Source of the DNA: Tannerellaceae bacterium
GTDB lineage: Bacteria; Bacteroidota; Bacteroidia; Bacteroidales; Tannerellaceae
Length of the DNA: 39,351 nt
Direction of reading: 5' to 3'
Assembly: GCA_031264865.1 (NCBI GenBank)
Contig: JAISDJ010000311.1
Span: 1 to 39,351 of the forward strand
This document shows positions 1 through 9,500 of the stretch, piece by piece. The position numbers and the translations under genes are program-made. Below the pieces are notes generated by a model. It saw only the letters and a list, made by a program, of their open reading frames with translations. It made no database searches and had not been told where the DNA came from. The stretch's first letter is position 1, and every line of letters begins with the position of its first letter.

Positions 1-2433
1 GCCGGGAAAATAAGAGTGGAAGCCAATGTATCCCACGGTTTCAAAAACGCATGGAAAGTGCCGGAAGTCGTAACTGCCGAACAATACATGCAGTTGTGGC
101 AGGATGCCGTTGATGCGACAGTCTCTAACTATAACCTGCCGATTTCGGCCGACCCGAAGCGTTATCCTTACGGCGCCGTAACACGTACTAACTGGCTGGA
201 TGAGGTATTGCGTACCGGACAGGTGCAACACTATGCCGTTTCGCTCTCGGGAGGATCGGAAAGCCTCCGTGCACTCGCTTCTTTCTCGTATGACAAGAAC
301 GAAGGGATCATGCTGAACACCTGGTCGGAAACGATGGGGGGCAAACTAAACCTCGACTTTAAGGTTACCCCGTGGCTCAATTTCTCAGAAAGAGCTTCTA
401 TGAGCTATACCAATGGGCAAGGCGATATATGGAACGGTTCGCACCAGGGCGTTTTGCTCAATGCCGTCTTTTATCCGCGCTCAGCCACCGTATATGAACA
501 TGCTGAAGACGGCACGCCGGTATTGGACGCAAACGGACAACCGGTATTCGGTGGTACGATTCCACGATGGGCCGTCGACCAAGGGGTATCGGGTTATGGC
601 GAAATCCGCAATCCGGTGGCCGAATTGAGCCGCTTGCGGCAGAATCGTCCTTCGGCCAAGGTTTATTCGACCTCTTCGCTGGAAATAAAACCGATATCCG
701 CCCTGACCTTCCGTTCGGACTTTACAGTGGGATTGATGCCCAGCCGCTATGAGGTATTCTCGTCTAAAGTGCCCGAATACGGACGTCCGAATTCTCAAAA
801 CTCACGCGAAATCCGTTCTACCTGGCAATCCAAATACCTCTGGGAAAACATTGCCACGTATGCAAAAGAATTCGGTGAACACCATATCAGCGCGATGGCC
901 GGTTATACCTATCAGTATGAAACCAGGCATTACAATTCGACCACAACCTACGGTTATGACAAGGAAGACGATCATTACACCATCTTTGTCAATGCCACCA
1001 ATTGGGATCAGACCAAACCTACAGAAGAGATATGGGAAGAATGGATGGCTTCGCAGATTGGACGTATCGGTTATTCTTACGGCGATCGTTATTTTGCTAC
1101 CGCCAGTATCCGTCGCGACGTCTCATCCAAGTTGCATCCCAACAATAACTCAGGTATCTTCCCCGGCTTCTCGGGATCGTGGAAGATTTCGTCTGAAGAG
1201 TTTTTCAACGTACCCTTTGTCAATCTGCTGAAATTACGCGGCGGATGGGGGCAGATAGGGAATGTCAATTCCGTACTCCGTTACTCCTATAATGTGCCAT
1301 TGGCAGTTACCAAGTATCCGGCAGCGATAGGAAAAGACATGCAAGGTTCTTTATACGGCACATACCAGCGTACGATTCCTAATCCCGACCTGACATGGGA
1401 AACCTCGGAACAGACGTCTTTCGGTTTGGATGCTACGCTTTTGGGGCAATCGTTAACGGTTTCGATAGACTGGTTCCGCAAGCTGACCAAAGACTTGGTG
1501 GACGACCTTTCCATACCCCAGATAGCCGGTATCGAAGTAGAGCCTAAAGGCAATGTGGGCAAAGTACAGAACTCCGGATGGGAGTTTAGCGCCAATTACA
1601 ACAAGAAGATACAGAATCTGACAATCAATGTGTACGGCAACTTGAGCACCGTAAAAAGTGAAGTGCTGGATTTGGGCTCTCGCGACATGCTGGCGCATAC
1701 CAATTCGGTGGATGGCGGTACGATGAGGCCCCTCTTTTCCGAAGTTGGGCAAGCCTGGTATTCTTACAAGCTAATCAAAACCGACGGAATTTTCCAATCG
1801 CAGACGGAGGTAGACAACTACACCTGGACCGACCAAAGTACGGGCGCCACCCGGCTGATTCAACCCAATGCCGTTCCAGGAGATTTAAAGTTTGTGGACT
1901 ACAACAACGACGGCCAGATCAACGACGACGACCGCCAGTATATGGGTAGCTACCTGCCCAAAGTAACCTATTCCTTCGGATCAAGCCTCGAATACAAAGG
2001 TTTTGACTTCAACTTCTACTTCCAGGGCGTTGCCGGCGTGAACATATTCAACGGATTCAAGATGATGGGACTAAACGGAAGAGGACAAGGTAGCTATATG
2101 CTGGCCGATGCGCTGGACAGTTGGACATACAACCACTCCTCAAGCACACCACGGTTATTATTGACCGGCGACGCAAACGGCAACTTGAACCGGGCTTCCG
2201 ACTTCTTACTCGAAGACGGCAGCTACCTGCGTCTGAAAAACGTAACCATAGGATACACTGTGCCAAAGAAACTGCTGAACGGTCTGGGACTTCGCATCCA
2301 TGCCGGAGTAGAGAACTTACTTACTATCACCAATTATTCCGGATTCGACCCAGAAGTTGGAAACTACGGACTGGATGCAGGAACTTATCCTGTGGCCCGG
2401 ACCTTCAACCTTGGAATCAATTTAAACTTTTAA
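1..2433 (+). CDS. SusC/RagA-family TonB-linked outer membrane protein (5' truncated by window edge)
   Basis: Frame 1 is open from base 1 (AGKIRVEANVSHGF...), so the listed start at 16 is internal. C-terminal TonB receptor beta-barrel features (RDVSSKLHPNNNSGIFPGFSGSWKIS, LRLKNVTIGYTVPKKLL, final GINLNF), followed directly by a susD-like gene. Confidence 0.95.
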   Translation, partial: AGKIRVEANVSHGFKNAWKVPEVVTAEQYMQLWQDAVDATVSNYNLPISADPKRYPYGAVTRTNWLDEVLRTGQVQHYAVSLSGGSESLRALASFSYDKNEGIMLNTWSETMGGKLNLDFKVTPWLNFSERASMSYTNGQGDIWNGSHQGVLLNAVFYPRSATVYEHAEDGTPVLDANGQPVFGGTIPRWAVDQGVSGYGEIRNPVAELSRLRQNRPSAKVYSTSSLEIKPISALTFRSDFTVGLMPSRYEVFSSKVPEYGRPNSQNSREIRSTWQSKYLWENIATYAKEFGEHHISAMAGYTYQYETRHYNSTTTYGYDKEDDHYTIFVNATNWDQTKPTEEIWEEWMASQIGRIGYSYGDRYFATASIRRDVSSKLHPNNNSGIFPGFSGSWKISSEEFFNVPFVNLLKLRGGWGQIGNVNSVLRYSYNVPLAVTKYPAAIGKDMQGSLYGTYQRTIPNPDLTWETSEQTSFGLDATLLGQSLTVSIDWFRKLTKDLVDDLSIPQIAGIEVEPKGNVGKVQNSGWEFSANYNKKIQNLTINVYGNLSTVKSEVLDLGSRDMLAHTNSVDGGTMRPLFSEVGQAWYSYKLIKTDGIFQSQTEVDNYTWTDQSTGATRLIQPNAVPGDLKFVDYNNDGQINDDDRQYMGSYLPKVTYSFGSSLEYKGFDFNFYFQGVAGVNIFNGFKMMGLNGRGQGSYMLADALDSWTYNHSSSTPRLLLTGDANGNLNRASDFLLEDGSYLRLKNVTIGYTVPKKLLNGLGLRIHAGVENLLTITNYSGFDPEVGNYGLDAGTYPVARTFNLGINLNF

Positions 2434-2455
2434 ACCAGTTAAAACACATAAGAAT

Positions 2456-4054
2456 ATGAAAAAGATAAATATGCTGTTCGGGTTACTGTTCGTTCTATTG
2501 CTCTCAGGATGCGAAAAAGAGCTGGAGCCTTACGGACCGGTTTCTTCCGAAAACTTCTGGAAAACAGAGGAAGACGTCTTGAGTGCATTAGACGCTTTTT
2601 ACGACTACACCTATTGGGAAGAAACGACCGGAAGAGGACACTTCTGGTATGAGAATTGCAGCGATAATATGATTACCGGCCGTATCAATACAACTGCCGA
2701 TCAATACAAGAATTTCACCATGGGTGCTACTACAGGCTATCTGAACGAACTCTGGCCTCGTATCTACCAGTTAATTGCCAAGGCAAACGACGTTCTACGC
2801 TATGTCCCCGATATGACCACCATCCCGCAATCCCTGAAAGACCAGGCCATCGGTCAGGCGTACTTCTTCAGGGCATACGGCTACCTCTGGCTCGCACCCT
2901 GGTATGGCGACGACGGAGTGAACGGAGGCATCCCCATCGTGACCGAAGAAACGCCGGCCACCGACCTGGATGTGCCGCGCCCGGCTTCGGTACTGGATAA
3001 TTACTCGATGATTGTTGAAGACTTCCGCCAGGCGGGTAACCTGTTACCTTCCTTCTCGCAGTTGGCCGCAGACGATTATGGACGGCCGTACAAGGGCGCT
3101 GCCTGGGCCTTTGCCGCCCGCGCTGCACTATATGCCGCCCAATGGGATCCCGGTTACTTCAACGTCGTAATTGAGATGTGTGATAATGTGATCGGAATGA
3201 CCGGAGCAGACAAAAGAGATCTCTATCCCGACTTAAATACGTTGTTCACAATCGAGAACAACTTCTCTCAAGAGTACATCTATTCCATTCTCGGCAATAA
3301 GAACGACGGTCCCAAGTTCCACGGTATGGGCTTCCAGAACGGAGGCTTCGGTATCTATAACACTTGGGGTTATTATCAGCCGACTGCCGAACTATACGAT
3401 GCTTATGAACCGGGCGATATTCGCCGCGACGCAACTATCCTGGTACCCGGGCAACATATCACCTTTATCGGAAACGACATCCACTGGGCCGTCAATCCGG
3501 CCGAAATATCCAGCCCCTCAGCCATGACGTTCCGCAAATTCATGTCCGTCTTCGAACCGGCCGACTGTCTTGGTAAAACAGTCAACACCAGCGGCGACAA
3601 CCAAAGTAACGAATTAGGCACCTGTGTTATGCGCTATGCCGACGTACTACTGATGAAAGCCGAAGCGCTCATCTGGAAAAACGGTGAAGGAGATCAGGCG
3701 GCCAAAACCCTGCTGAACCAGATACGCAAACGCGCCGGACTACCCGAAAACAGCCAGGCCACCAGGCAAGAGCTGAAAAAAGAACGCCGCCTCGAACTAG
3801 CTTTCGAGTTCTTGCCCAGCCATCACTTCGACCTCGTACGCTGGAGCGATGCACAGGCAGCCTACGCCCGGCCGCTGCACGGATATGAAATAAAGTTCAA
3901 GACCGTAGGCGATGATCCGTACGTGTTCGACCCCTCGACCCGTAAAGAAGTCTGGCCGGCACGCACCTTCGACCCGGCGAAGAACCACGTATTCCCCATC
4001 CCTGCCGATGCTATCAATTCATCTAAGAATCTGAAACAAAATCAAGGATATTAA
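2456..4054 (+). CDS. SusD/RagB-family nutrient-binding outer membrane lipoprotein
   Basis: Lipobox LLLSGC; RagB/SusD features (SENFWKTEEDVLSALDAFYDY, QAIGQAYFFRAYGYLWLA, LMKAEALIWKNGEGDQAAKTLLNQIRKRAG, C-terminal FPIPADAINSSKNLKQNQGY). Confidence 0.95.
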   Translation: MKKINMLFGLLFVLLLSGCEKELEPYGPVSSENFWKTEEDVLSALDAFYDYTYWEETTGRGHFWYENCSDNMITGRINTTADQYKNFTMGATTGYLNELWPRIYQLIAKANDVLRYVPDMTTIPQSLKDQAIGQAYFFRAYGYLWLAPWYGDDGVNGGIPIVTEETPATDLDVPRPASVLDNYSMIVEDFRQAGNLLPSFSQLAADDYGRPYKGAAWAFAARAALYAAQWDPGYFNVVIEMCDNVIGMTGADKRDLYPDLNTLFTIENNFSQEYIYSILGNKNDGPKFHGMGFQNGGFGIYNTWGYYQPTAELYDAYEPGDIRRDATILVPGQHITFIGNDIHWAVNPAEISSPSAMTFRKFMSVFEPADCLGKTVNTSGDNQSNELGTCVMRYADVLLMKAEALIWKNGEGDQAAKTLLNQIRKRAGLPENSQATRQELKKERRLELAFEFLPSHHFDLVRWSDAQAAYARPLHGYEIKFKTVGDDPYVFDPSTRKEVWPARTFDPAKNHVFPIPADAINSSKNLKQNQGY

Positions 4055-4074
4055 AAACAAGTAAACGTAAAGAG

Positions 4075-5100
4075 ATGAAAACAACCTATTTTATCAAAGC
4101 CGCGTGTATGCTCGCTTGCACTGCCTTGTGGACGGCTTGCGAAAAAGAAGCGACAATGACCGGCATCTCCGTAGATAGAGAATCGCTATCGCTGTTATTG
4201 GGTAATAATGCGCAAATCACCGCCAACCCCATCCCTGCCGATGCCAGCATAGACACCCGTACCTATGAATGGTCTTCAGACAACGAATCAATCGCTACTG
4301 TAACACCCTTCGGCGTGGTGAAAAGCGTCGAAGAAGGAACGTGCAATATTATCGTGCGCAACGGCTCGTTCTCCGCAACGATTCCCGTAACGGTGACCGA
4401 CCCTATACAGGTGCCGGACAAGAAAGCGCACTGGACATTTGACGAAGCCGACCTACGGGTAGCCGCCATAGGACAGCCCCTCACCTATGGCAAACGAATC
4501 GACGGATCGCCCCGGACCACCGAATTGCCTACAACCGACCTGAGCGGATTCACCTCCGTTGCCGGCCCTACGAGCGACAACAAGGCAGTCCGTGTCGCCC
4601 AATGGTTCTTCTTCGGCGCCACCCACGGCATAGCGCCTAATGGCGGTGGGACAAAAGTCAATGAGTACACCATTCTCTTCGACTTCCGCATACCGCAGAC
4701 AGGCTGGCACTGCTTCCTGCAGACGGCGCCGAACAACGACGACGACGGCGACCTCTTCACCAACGGAAGCGGCAAAATAGGCGTCGGAGCCACTGGCTAT
4801 TCGGCAGACGTCGTTCCGGCAGGCGAATGGCATCGTTTGGTGGCTACCGTCAAATCGGGTGAGTTTGTCAACTTCTACCTCGATGGCGCCCTATTCCATA
4901 CACTCGAGGCTGGTGGGAAAAACATCGCCGATTTCCCCATTGATGGACATCGCTTTGTCATGGAAGATAAGTTCGTTCTCCTCGGAGACGAAGACGGCGA
5001 AGACGGTGACATCGAAGTATCTGAAATAGCCCTCTGGTCGCAAGCGCTGAACGCCGACCAGGTAAAGAAGCTCGAACGAACAGAAAGCAAACTTCGGTAA
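4075..5100 (+). CDS. Surface lipoprotein with bacterial Ig-like (BIG2) domain plus LamG/concanavalin-like domain; candidate surface glycan-binding protein
   Basis: Lipoprotein signal (ALWTACEKE); BIG2-like ISVDRESLSLLLGNNAQITANPIPADAS...WSSDNESIATVTPFGVVKSVEEGTCNI; LamG-like LHTLEAGG...DIEVSEIALWSQALNADQVKKL; immediately downstream of susCD. Confidence 0.8.
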   Translation: MKTTYFIKAACMLACTALWTACEKEATMTGISVDRESLSLLLGNNAQITANPIPADASIDTRTYEWSSDNESIATVTPFGVVKSVEEGTCNIIVRNGSFSATIPVTVTDPIQVPDKKAHWTFDEADLRVAAIGQPLTYGKRIDGSPRTTELPTTDLSGFTSVAGPTSDNKAVRVAQWFFFGATHGIAPNGGGTKVNEYTILFDFRIPQTGWHCFLQTAPNNDDDGDLFTNGSGKIGVGATGYSADVVPAGEWHRLVATVKSGEFVNFYLDGALFHTLEAGGKNIADFPIDGHRFVMEDKFVLLGDEDGEDGDIEVSEIALWSQALNADQVKKLERTESKLR

Positions 5101-5194
5101 GGAGTCAAACATCGCACTAACGTTAGTATGATAATTGTACTAACGTTAGTGCGTATCTGACATAAAAACAAGCAAAGAATTAAAAAAATAATAT

Positions 5195-5962
5195 ATGAAA
5201 ATAAAGCAATTAGCCTTTGTCATTCTTTTGTCGCTATGCGGCCTCGCCGGCGCTGAGGCGCAAACGCAAATCATCGCCCATCGTGGCTACTGGGATAAAT
5301 TAGGTTCTGCGCAGAACTCTCTCTCCTCCCTGAAGAACGCAATTGATATAGGCGTTTACGGATCGGAACTAGATGTATGGATCACCCGTGACGGCGTCAT
5401 CGTCATCAATCACGACGACGATTATCAAGGCGTTCTCATCCAGGACGCTACCAGCGAAGAACTGTCTAAACTACGTTTGGTCAACGGTGAACCGTTACCC
5501 ACCCTCAATGAGTATATCGCCATCGCCAAAAAGCAGGAGAAGACCCGACTGATTATCGAAATCAAATCGCATGATAGCGCCGAAGACGATATCCGCGCTA
5601 CGGACGAAACCGTCAGGCTCATCAACGAAAGCGGCCTCAACAGCCAGGTTGATTATATTTCCTTCAGCGAACACGCATGCAAAGAACTGATCCGCCTCAA
5701 TCCCCAGCATCGCGTCGCCTACCTCAATGGCGACAAATCGCCCCAGGAACTGAAAGACGAAGGATACTGGGGGCTGGATTATGCCTGGGATGTGCTGAAA
5801 GAAAAACACCCCGAATGGATCCGCCAGGCCAAAGCATTGGGACTGACCGTCAACGTCTGGACCGTCAACAGGGAAGAACAGATGCTATACTTTATTTCGC
5901 AGGGTGTCGATTATATCACCACCGACAATCCGCAATTATTGAAAGGCTTACTAACCAGATAA
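5195..5962 (+). CDS. Secreted glycerophosphodiester phosphodiesterase (GDPD) family protein
   Basis: Signal peptide; GDPD motifs IIAHRGYWDKLGSAQNSLSSLKNAI, GSELDVWITRDGVIVINHDDD, LIIEIKSH, VNVWTVNREEQMLYFISQGVDYITTDNPQLL. Confidence 0.93.
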   Translation: MKIKQLAFVILLSLCGLAGAEAQTQIIAHRGYWDKLGSAQNSLSSLKNAIDIGVYGSELDVWITRDGVIVINHDDDYQGVLIQDATSEELSKLRLVNGEPLPTLNEYIAIAKKQEKTRLIIEIKSHDSAEDDIRATDETVRLINESGLNSQVDYISFSEHACKELIRLNPQHRVAYLNGDKSPQELKDEGYWGLDYAWDVLKEKHPEWIRQAKALGLTVNVWTVNREEQMLYFISQGVDYITTDNPQLLKGLLTR

Positions 5963-5991
5963 ACAAATCTGTATCTAAAATAAAAAGCAAC

Positions 5992-7959
5992 ATGAATCTT
6001 TTAGTAAGAAAACATCTTCTCCTCGGCGTCCTAATGATGGGAATGGCCGCAGGAAGACAGACTGCGCAGGACGTATGGATTCACTCCCACAATGACTACC
6101 GGCAAATAGCGCCCTTCCACTTGGCCTATTCGCAGCAAGCCGCTTCGATTGAAGCGGACGTTTTTGCCCTCGACAATCCAGACACCCTGCTGGTGGGGCA
6201 CGACCCCGTAGACCTGCTTACCCCCCTCTCATTTGATGAAGCATACGTCAAACCGCTAGTCGCCCTATTCAAACGCAACAACGGTAGAGCATGGAAAGAT
6301 TCCGATAAACAACTGACATTGATGGTTGAGCTCAAAACACCGGTCGATCCGACTTTAAACAAAGTTATCGCTCTCTTAAGTCGTTATCCCGACGTATTCG
6401 ATACGTCAGTCAATCCGCAGGCCGTCCGCATCGTGATTACCGGTCGTACGCCGGAAGCAAAGGAGTTCGGACGCTATCCGTCATTCGTCCTGTTCGACGG
6501 CTCTCATACGGATTATACGCCGGAACAATTGGAACGAATTGCCATGATAAGCCTTAATTTTGCCGACTATTCCCGATGGAACGGCAAGGGCAGTATGGTG
6601 AACTGGGAATACGACCGGGTTGTAGAGGCGATTGAGCGGGCGCATGCCGCAGGCAAACCGATCCGTTTCTGGGGAACGCCCGACGGCGTTACGGCATGGA
6701 ATACCTTCCATACAATCGGCGTGGATTACATCAATACCGACCGTCCCGACGCCTGTGCCGCCTTCTTCCGGGATTTCCACAAAAAGAACTACCAGATCGC
6801 CGCTCAACAGGAAACCGGCAACGACGATATCGCACGCGCCAAAAGATTGGATAAAGCAACGGCTGGCTTTCAAGGCTTTCGTGGTAGCGACCTGCAACTG
6901 TCGGAAGCTATTGCCGTCTATCAGCCGACTTACCGCAACGACGGAGCCAGAAAGAGGATCAAAAACATCGTTTTCCTGATAGGTGACGGTATGGGACTGC
7001 CTCAAGTCTGTGTCGCTGATGCCATAAATAATGGTTTGTCACTCCTGCAACTGAAGCATATCGGTTTTCAACGCACGAATGCTGAAGACGCCTATACCAC
7101 CGATTCGGCCGGCGCAGGCAGTTCGCTGGCCTCCGGACGCAAGAACAAAAACCGCCATATTTGCATGAGCGCATCGGGTGAAGTCTATCCCTCGCTGACA
7201 GACGTCTTTTACGAAAACGGCTATGCCTGCGGTGTCGTGACGCTAGGAGATCTTGCCGATGCAACGCCTGCTGCCTTTTACGGACATTCACAGGAACGGG
7301 ACAATACCGATGAAATAACCGCCTATCTGCTCGACGGTAAACTGACGCTACTCAACGGAAGTGGAATGGAGAACCTCACCCGGCGAAAAGATGGTATCGA
7401 CCTGGTGAAGGAATTAACATCGAAAGCCGGCTACACCTTGCAAACCTCCGTAGACGACATCAACCATACGAAAGGCAAAGTCATCTGTGTGGATGAGCGC
7501 ATGGGAAAAGCAGCTACCCAGGAAACGCTTCCCCTGCTGGCCGAAGCAACACGGGAGGCCATCCGGAAACTGTCGGACGAAAAAGCCAAAGGCTTCTTTC
7601 TCCTGGTCGAAGGAGCGAAAATCGATTATGCCGGTCATGCCAACTCCCTGCCCGGCTCGATCCTGGAAACGCTCAGTTTTGATTTAGCAGTTGCCGAAGC
7701 ATTGAAATTCGCTGACAGCAATGATGAAACGCTTGTCATTGTCACCGGCGACCACGAGACCGGAGGGCTGACCTTAGTTGATGGGAACAAAGTTGAAGGA
7801 CGAATCACCGCGCAATATATGACCGACGACCATACGCCCGTCATGCTGCCGGTCTATGCCTATGGCCCTTTCGCTGAGAAATTCACCGGAGTGTACGAAA
7901 ACACTCATTTCTTCCATGTAATCAAAGAAATTATGGGAATCAAAACAGTCAATAAATAA
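5992..7959 (+). CDS. PI-PLC/GDPD-like (HSHNDY, AIM6-type) phosphodiesterase domain fused to a C-terminal alkaline phosphatase
   Basis: ATG at 5992 gives a signal peptide (MNLLVRKHLLLGVLMMGMAAG). N-terminal domain VWIHSHNDYRQ...SIEADVFAL...LLVGHD...LMVELKTP...VDYINTDRPD. C-terminal alkaline phosphatase motifs KNIVFLIGDGMGLPQ, DSAGAGSSLASG, GDHETGG. The track start at 5677 overlaps the GDPD gene and is not preferred. Confidence 0.9.
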   Translation: MNLLVRKHLLLGVLMMGMAAGRQTAQDVWIHSHNDYRQIAPFHLAYSQQAASIEADVFALDNPDTLLVGHDPVDLLTPLSFDEAYVKPLVALFKRNNGRAWKDSDKQLTLMVELKTPVDPTLNKVIALLSRYPDVFDTSVNPQAVRIVITGRTPEAKEFGRYPSFVLFDGSHTDYTPEQLERIAMISLNFADYSRWNGKGSMVNWEYDRVVEAIERAHAAGKPIRFWGTPDGVTAWNTFHTIGVDYINTDRPDACAAFFRDFHKKNYQIAAQQETGNDDIARAKRLDKATAGFQGFRGSDLQLSEAIAVYQPTYRNDGARKRIKNIVFLIGDGMGLPQVCVADAINNGLSLLQLKHIGFQRTNAEDAYTTDSAGAGSSLASGRKNKNRHICMSASGEVYPSLTDVFYENGYACGVVTLGDLADATPAAFYGHSQERDNTDEITAYLLDGKLTLLNGSGMENLTRRKDGIDLVKELTSKAGYTLQTSVDDINHTKGKVICVDERMGKAATQETLPLLAEATREAIRKLSDEKAKGFFLLVEGAKIDYAGHANSLPGSILETLSFDLAVAEALKFADSNDETLVIVTGDHETGGLTLVDGNKVEGRITAQYMTDDHTPVMLPVYAYGPFAEKFTGVYENTHFFHVIKEIMGIKTVNK

Positions 7960-7967
7960 TTAAAACA

Positions 7968-9425
7968 ATGAGAACGATCCTTTTTCTATTCCTTACAGTC
8001 ATAAGTCTTTCCGCTTGCCGGCAAACGACTGCTCCCGATGCGATTCAATTAAGGTTCAATGACGATGGCGTCTTCAAAATCGCTCAATTTACTGACCTGC
8101 ACTTCGTAGACGGCTCACCCAATAGCGCAACGACCCAGGCGACCATACGCTATGTACTGGAAATCGAAAAACCGGATGTGGCCATCCTCACCGGAGACCA
8201 AGCGATCGATGTCCCTTCTGCAAATATATGGCCCGCCATAGCGCGGATATTCGAAGAAGCGCAAACGCCTTTTGCCGTTGTCTTTGGAAATCATGATGCG
8301 GAAACCATCACGAAAGACAGTGCATTTCTCTTGCTCGAGCGCTCGCCTTTTTTCATCGGAGAAAAAGGACCCGAAACAATCTATGGCACGGGAAACTATG
8401 TCCTGGAAGTCCGGAACCGCACCTCAAACCAAACGGCTGCCCTCCTCTACTGCTTTGACTCCAACGATTATCCTCAGAACAGTAAACTCAGCTATTACGA
8501 CTGGATACATTATGATCAGATCGAATGGTATCGGCAGCAAAGTGAAAAATATACGCAGGCCAATAACAACGAACCACTGCCGGCCCTGGCCTTTTTCCAC
8601 ATACCGCTCCACGAATATGAACAGATCGCTGCAAGCGAAACCTTCGTCGGCACAAAAGGAGAAGGCATAGCGCCCGGCAAAATTAATCCGGGTATGTTCG
8701 CCTCCTTCATCGAGATGCGGGACGTTCAAGGTGTATTTGTTGGACACGACCATAACAACGACTATATCGGAATCACATCCGGTATCGCCTTAGCCTTCGG
8801 ACGGGTAGGTGGAGCCGATGCTTACGGTTATCTGGAACGGGGTGCGCGCATCATCGAACTGCACGAAGACAATCCGCGCTTCTTCTCTACCTGGATACGT
8901 GTCCCTTCCGGCGTAGAACACTGCTATTACTATCCTTCGGGACTGACGGACGATCAGGAAAAAAACAGCATCTATTTACCCGCACAATCCGTCAATCCGA
9001 CAAAGAACGGAGTCGCTTACAATTATTACGAAGGCAAATTTCGTTCGGTAGACGAAATCACCTCGACACAAGTACTTCAAACCGGAACACTGAAGAACTT
9101 CTCTATCCGGGAAGCCGCTACGGAAGACGGATTTGCCTATGAGTTCCATACCTGGATAAAGATACCTCAGAAAGGGCTCTATAACTTCCATATCTTCTCA
9201 GACGACGGCGCTAAGCTCTATGTTGACGGACAACCGGCCGTTGATAACGATGGATCGCACAGCGAAGAAAGCGCCAGCGGGACGTTGGCGCTGGATGAAG
9301 GCTTTCACGACTTGCGACTACTCTATTTCGATGATTATATGGGACAAGTCTTGGAAGTCGGATTATCAAGCAAGTATATTGTAGAAACCCTTATACCTGA
9401 TGAATTGCTATACTTACCGGAATAA
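7968..9425 (+). CDS. Calcineurin-like metallophosphoesterase lipoprotein with C-terminal PA14-like domain
   Basis: Lipobox LSAC; metallophosphatase motifs FTDLHF, ILTGDQAID, VFGNHDAE, FFHIPLHEY, GVFVGHDHNND; C-terminal PA14-like YEFHTWIKIPQKGLYNFHIFSDDGAKLYVDGQPAVDNDGSH. Confidence 0.9.
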   Translation: MRTILFLFLTVISLSACRQTTAPDAIQLRFNDDGVFKIAQFTDLHFVDGSPNSATTQATIRYVLEIEKPDVAILTGDQAIDVPSANIWPAIARIFEEAQTPFAVVFGNHDAETITKDSAFLLLERSPFFIGEKGPETIYGTGNYVLEVRNRTSNQTAALLYCFDSNDYPQNSKLSYYDWIHYDQIEWYRQQSEKYTQANNNEPLPALAFFHIPLHEYEQIAASETFVGTKGEGIAPGKINPGMFASFIEMRDVQGVFVGHDHNNDYIGITSGIALAFGRVGGADAYGYLERGARIIELHEDNPRFFSTWIRVPSGVEHCYYYPSGLTDDQEKNSIYLPAQSVNPTKNGVAYNYYEGKFRSVDEITSTQVLQTGTLKNFSIREAATEDGFAYEFHTWIKIPQKGLYNFHIFSDDGAKLYVDGQPAVDNDGSHSEESASGTLALDEGFHDLRLLYFDDYMGQVLEVGLSSKYIVETLIPDELLYLPE

Positions 9426-9500
9426 GTGAATCACAGCTACACAAAATTTCAGCTAAGTAGAAAACACAGAGAAAGACATGAATTTAAAAATGATTTAAAG

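Noticed and set aside
749-1231. 160-aa plus-strand alternate-frame ORF inside susC
   Set aside because: Fully embedded in a conserved SusC frame; no domain or start-site evidence.
5677-5991. 5' extension of the alkaline phosphatase fusion ORF overlapping the GDPD gene
   Set aside because: The extension is out of frame with a clear GDPD CDS and lacks a signal peptide; ATG 5992 directly precedes a good signal peptide.
6481-7005. 174-aa minus-strand ORF inside the PI-PLC/phosphatase fusion gene
   Set aside because: Antisense shadow ORF with no promoter or recognisable family.
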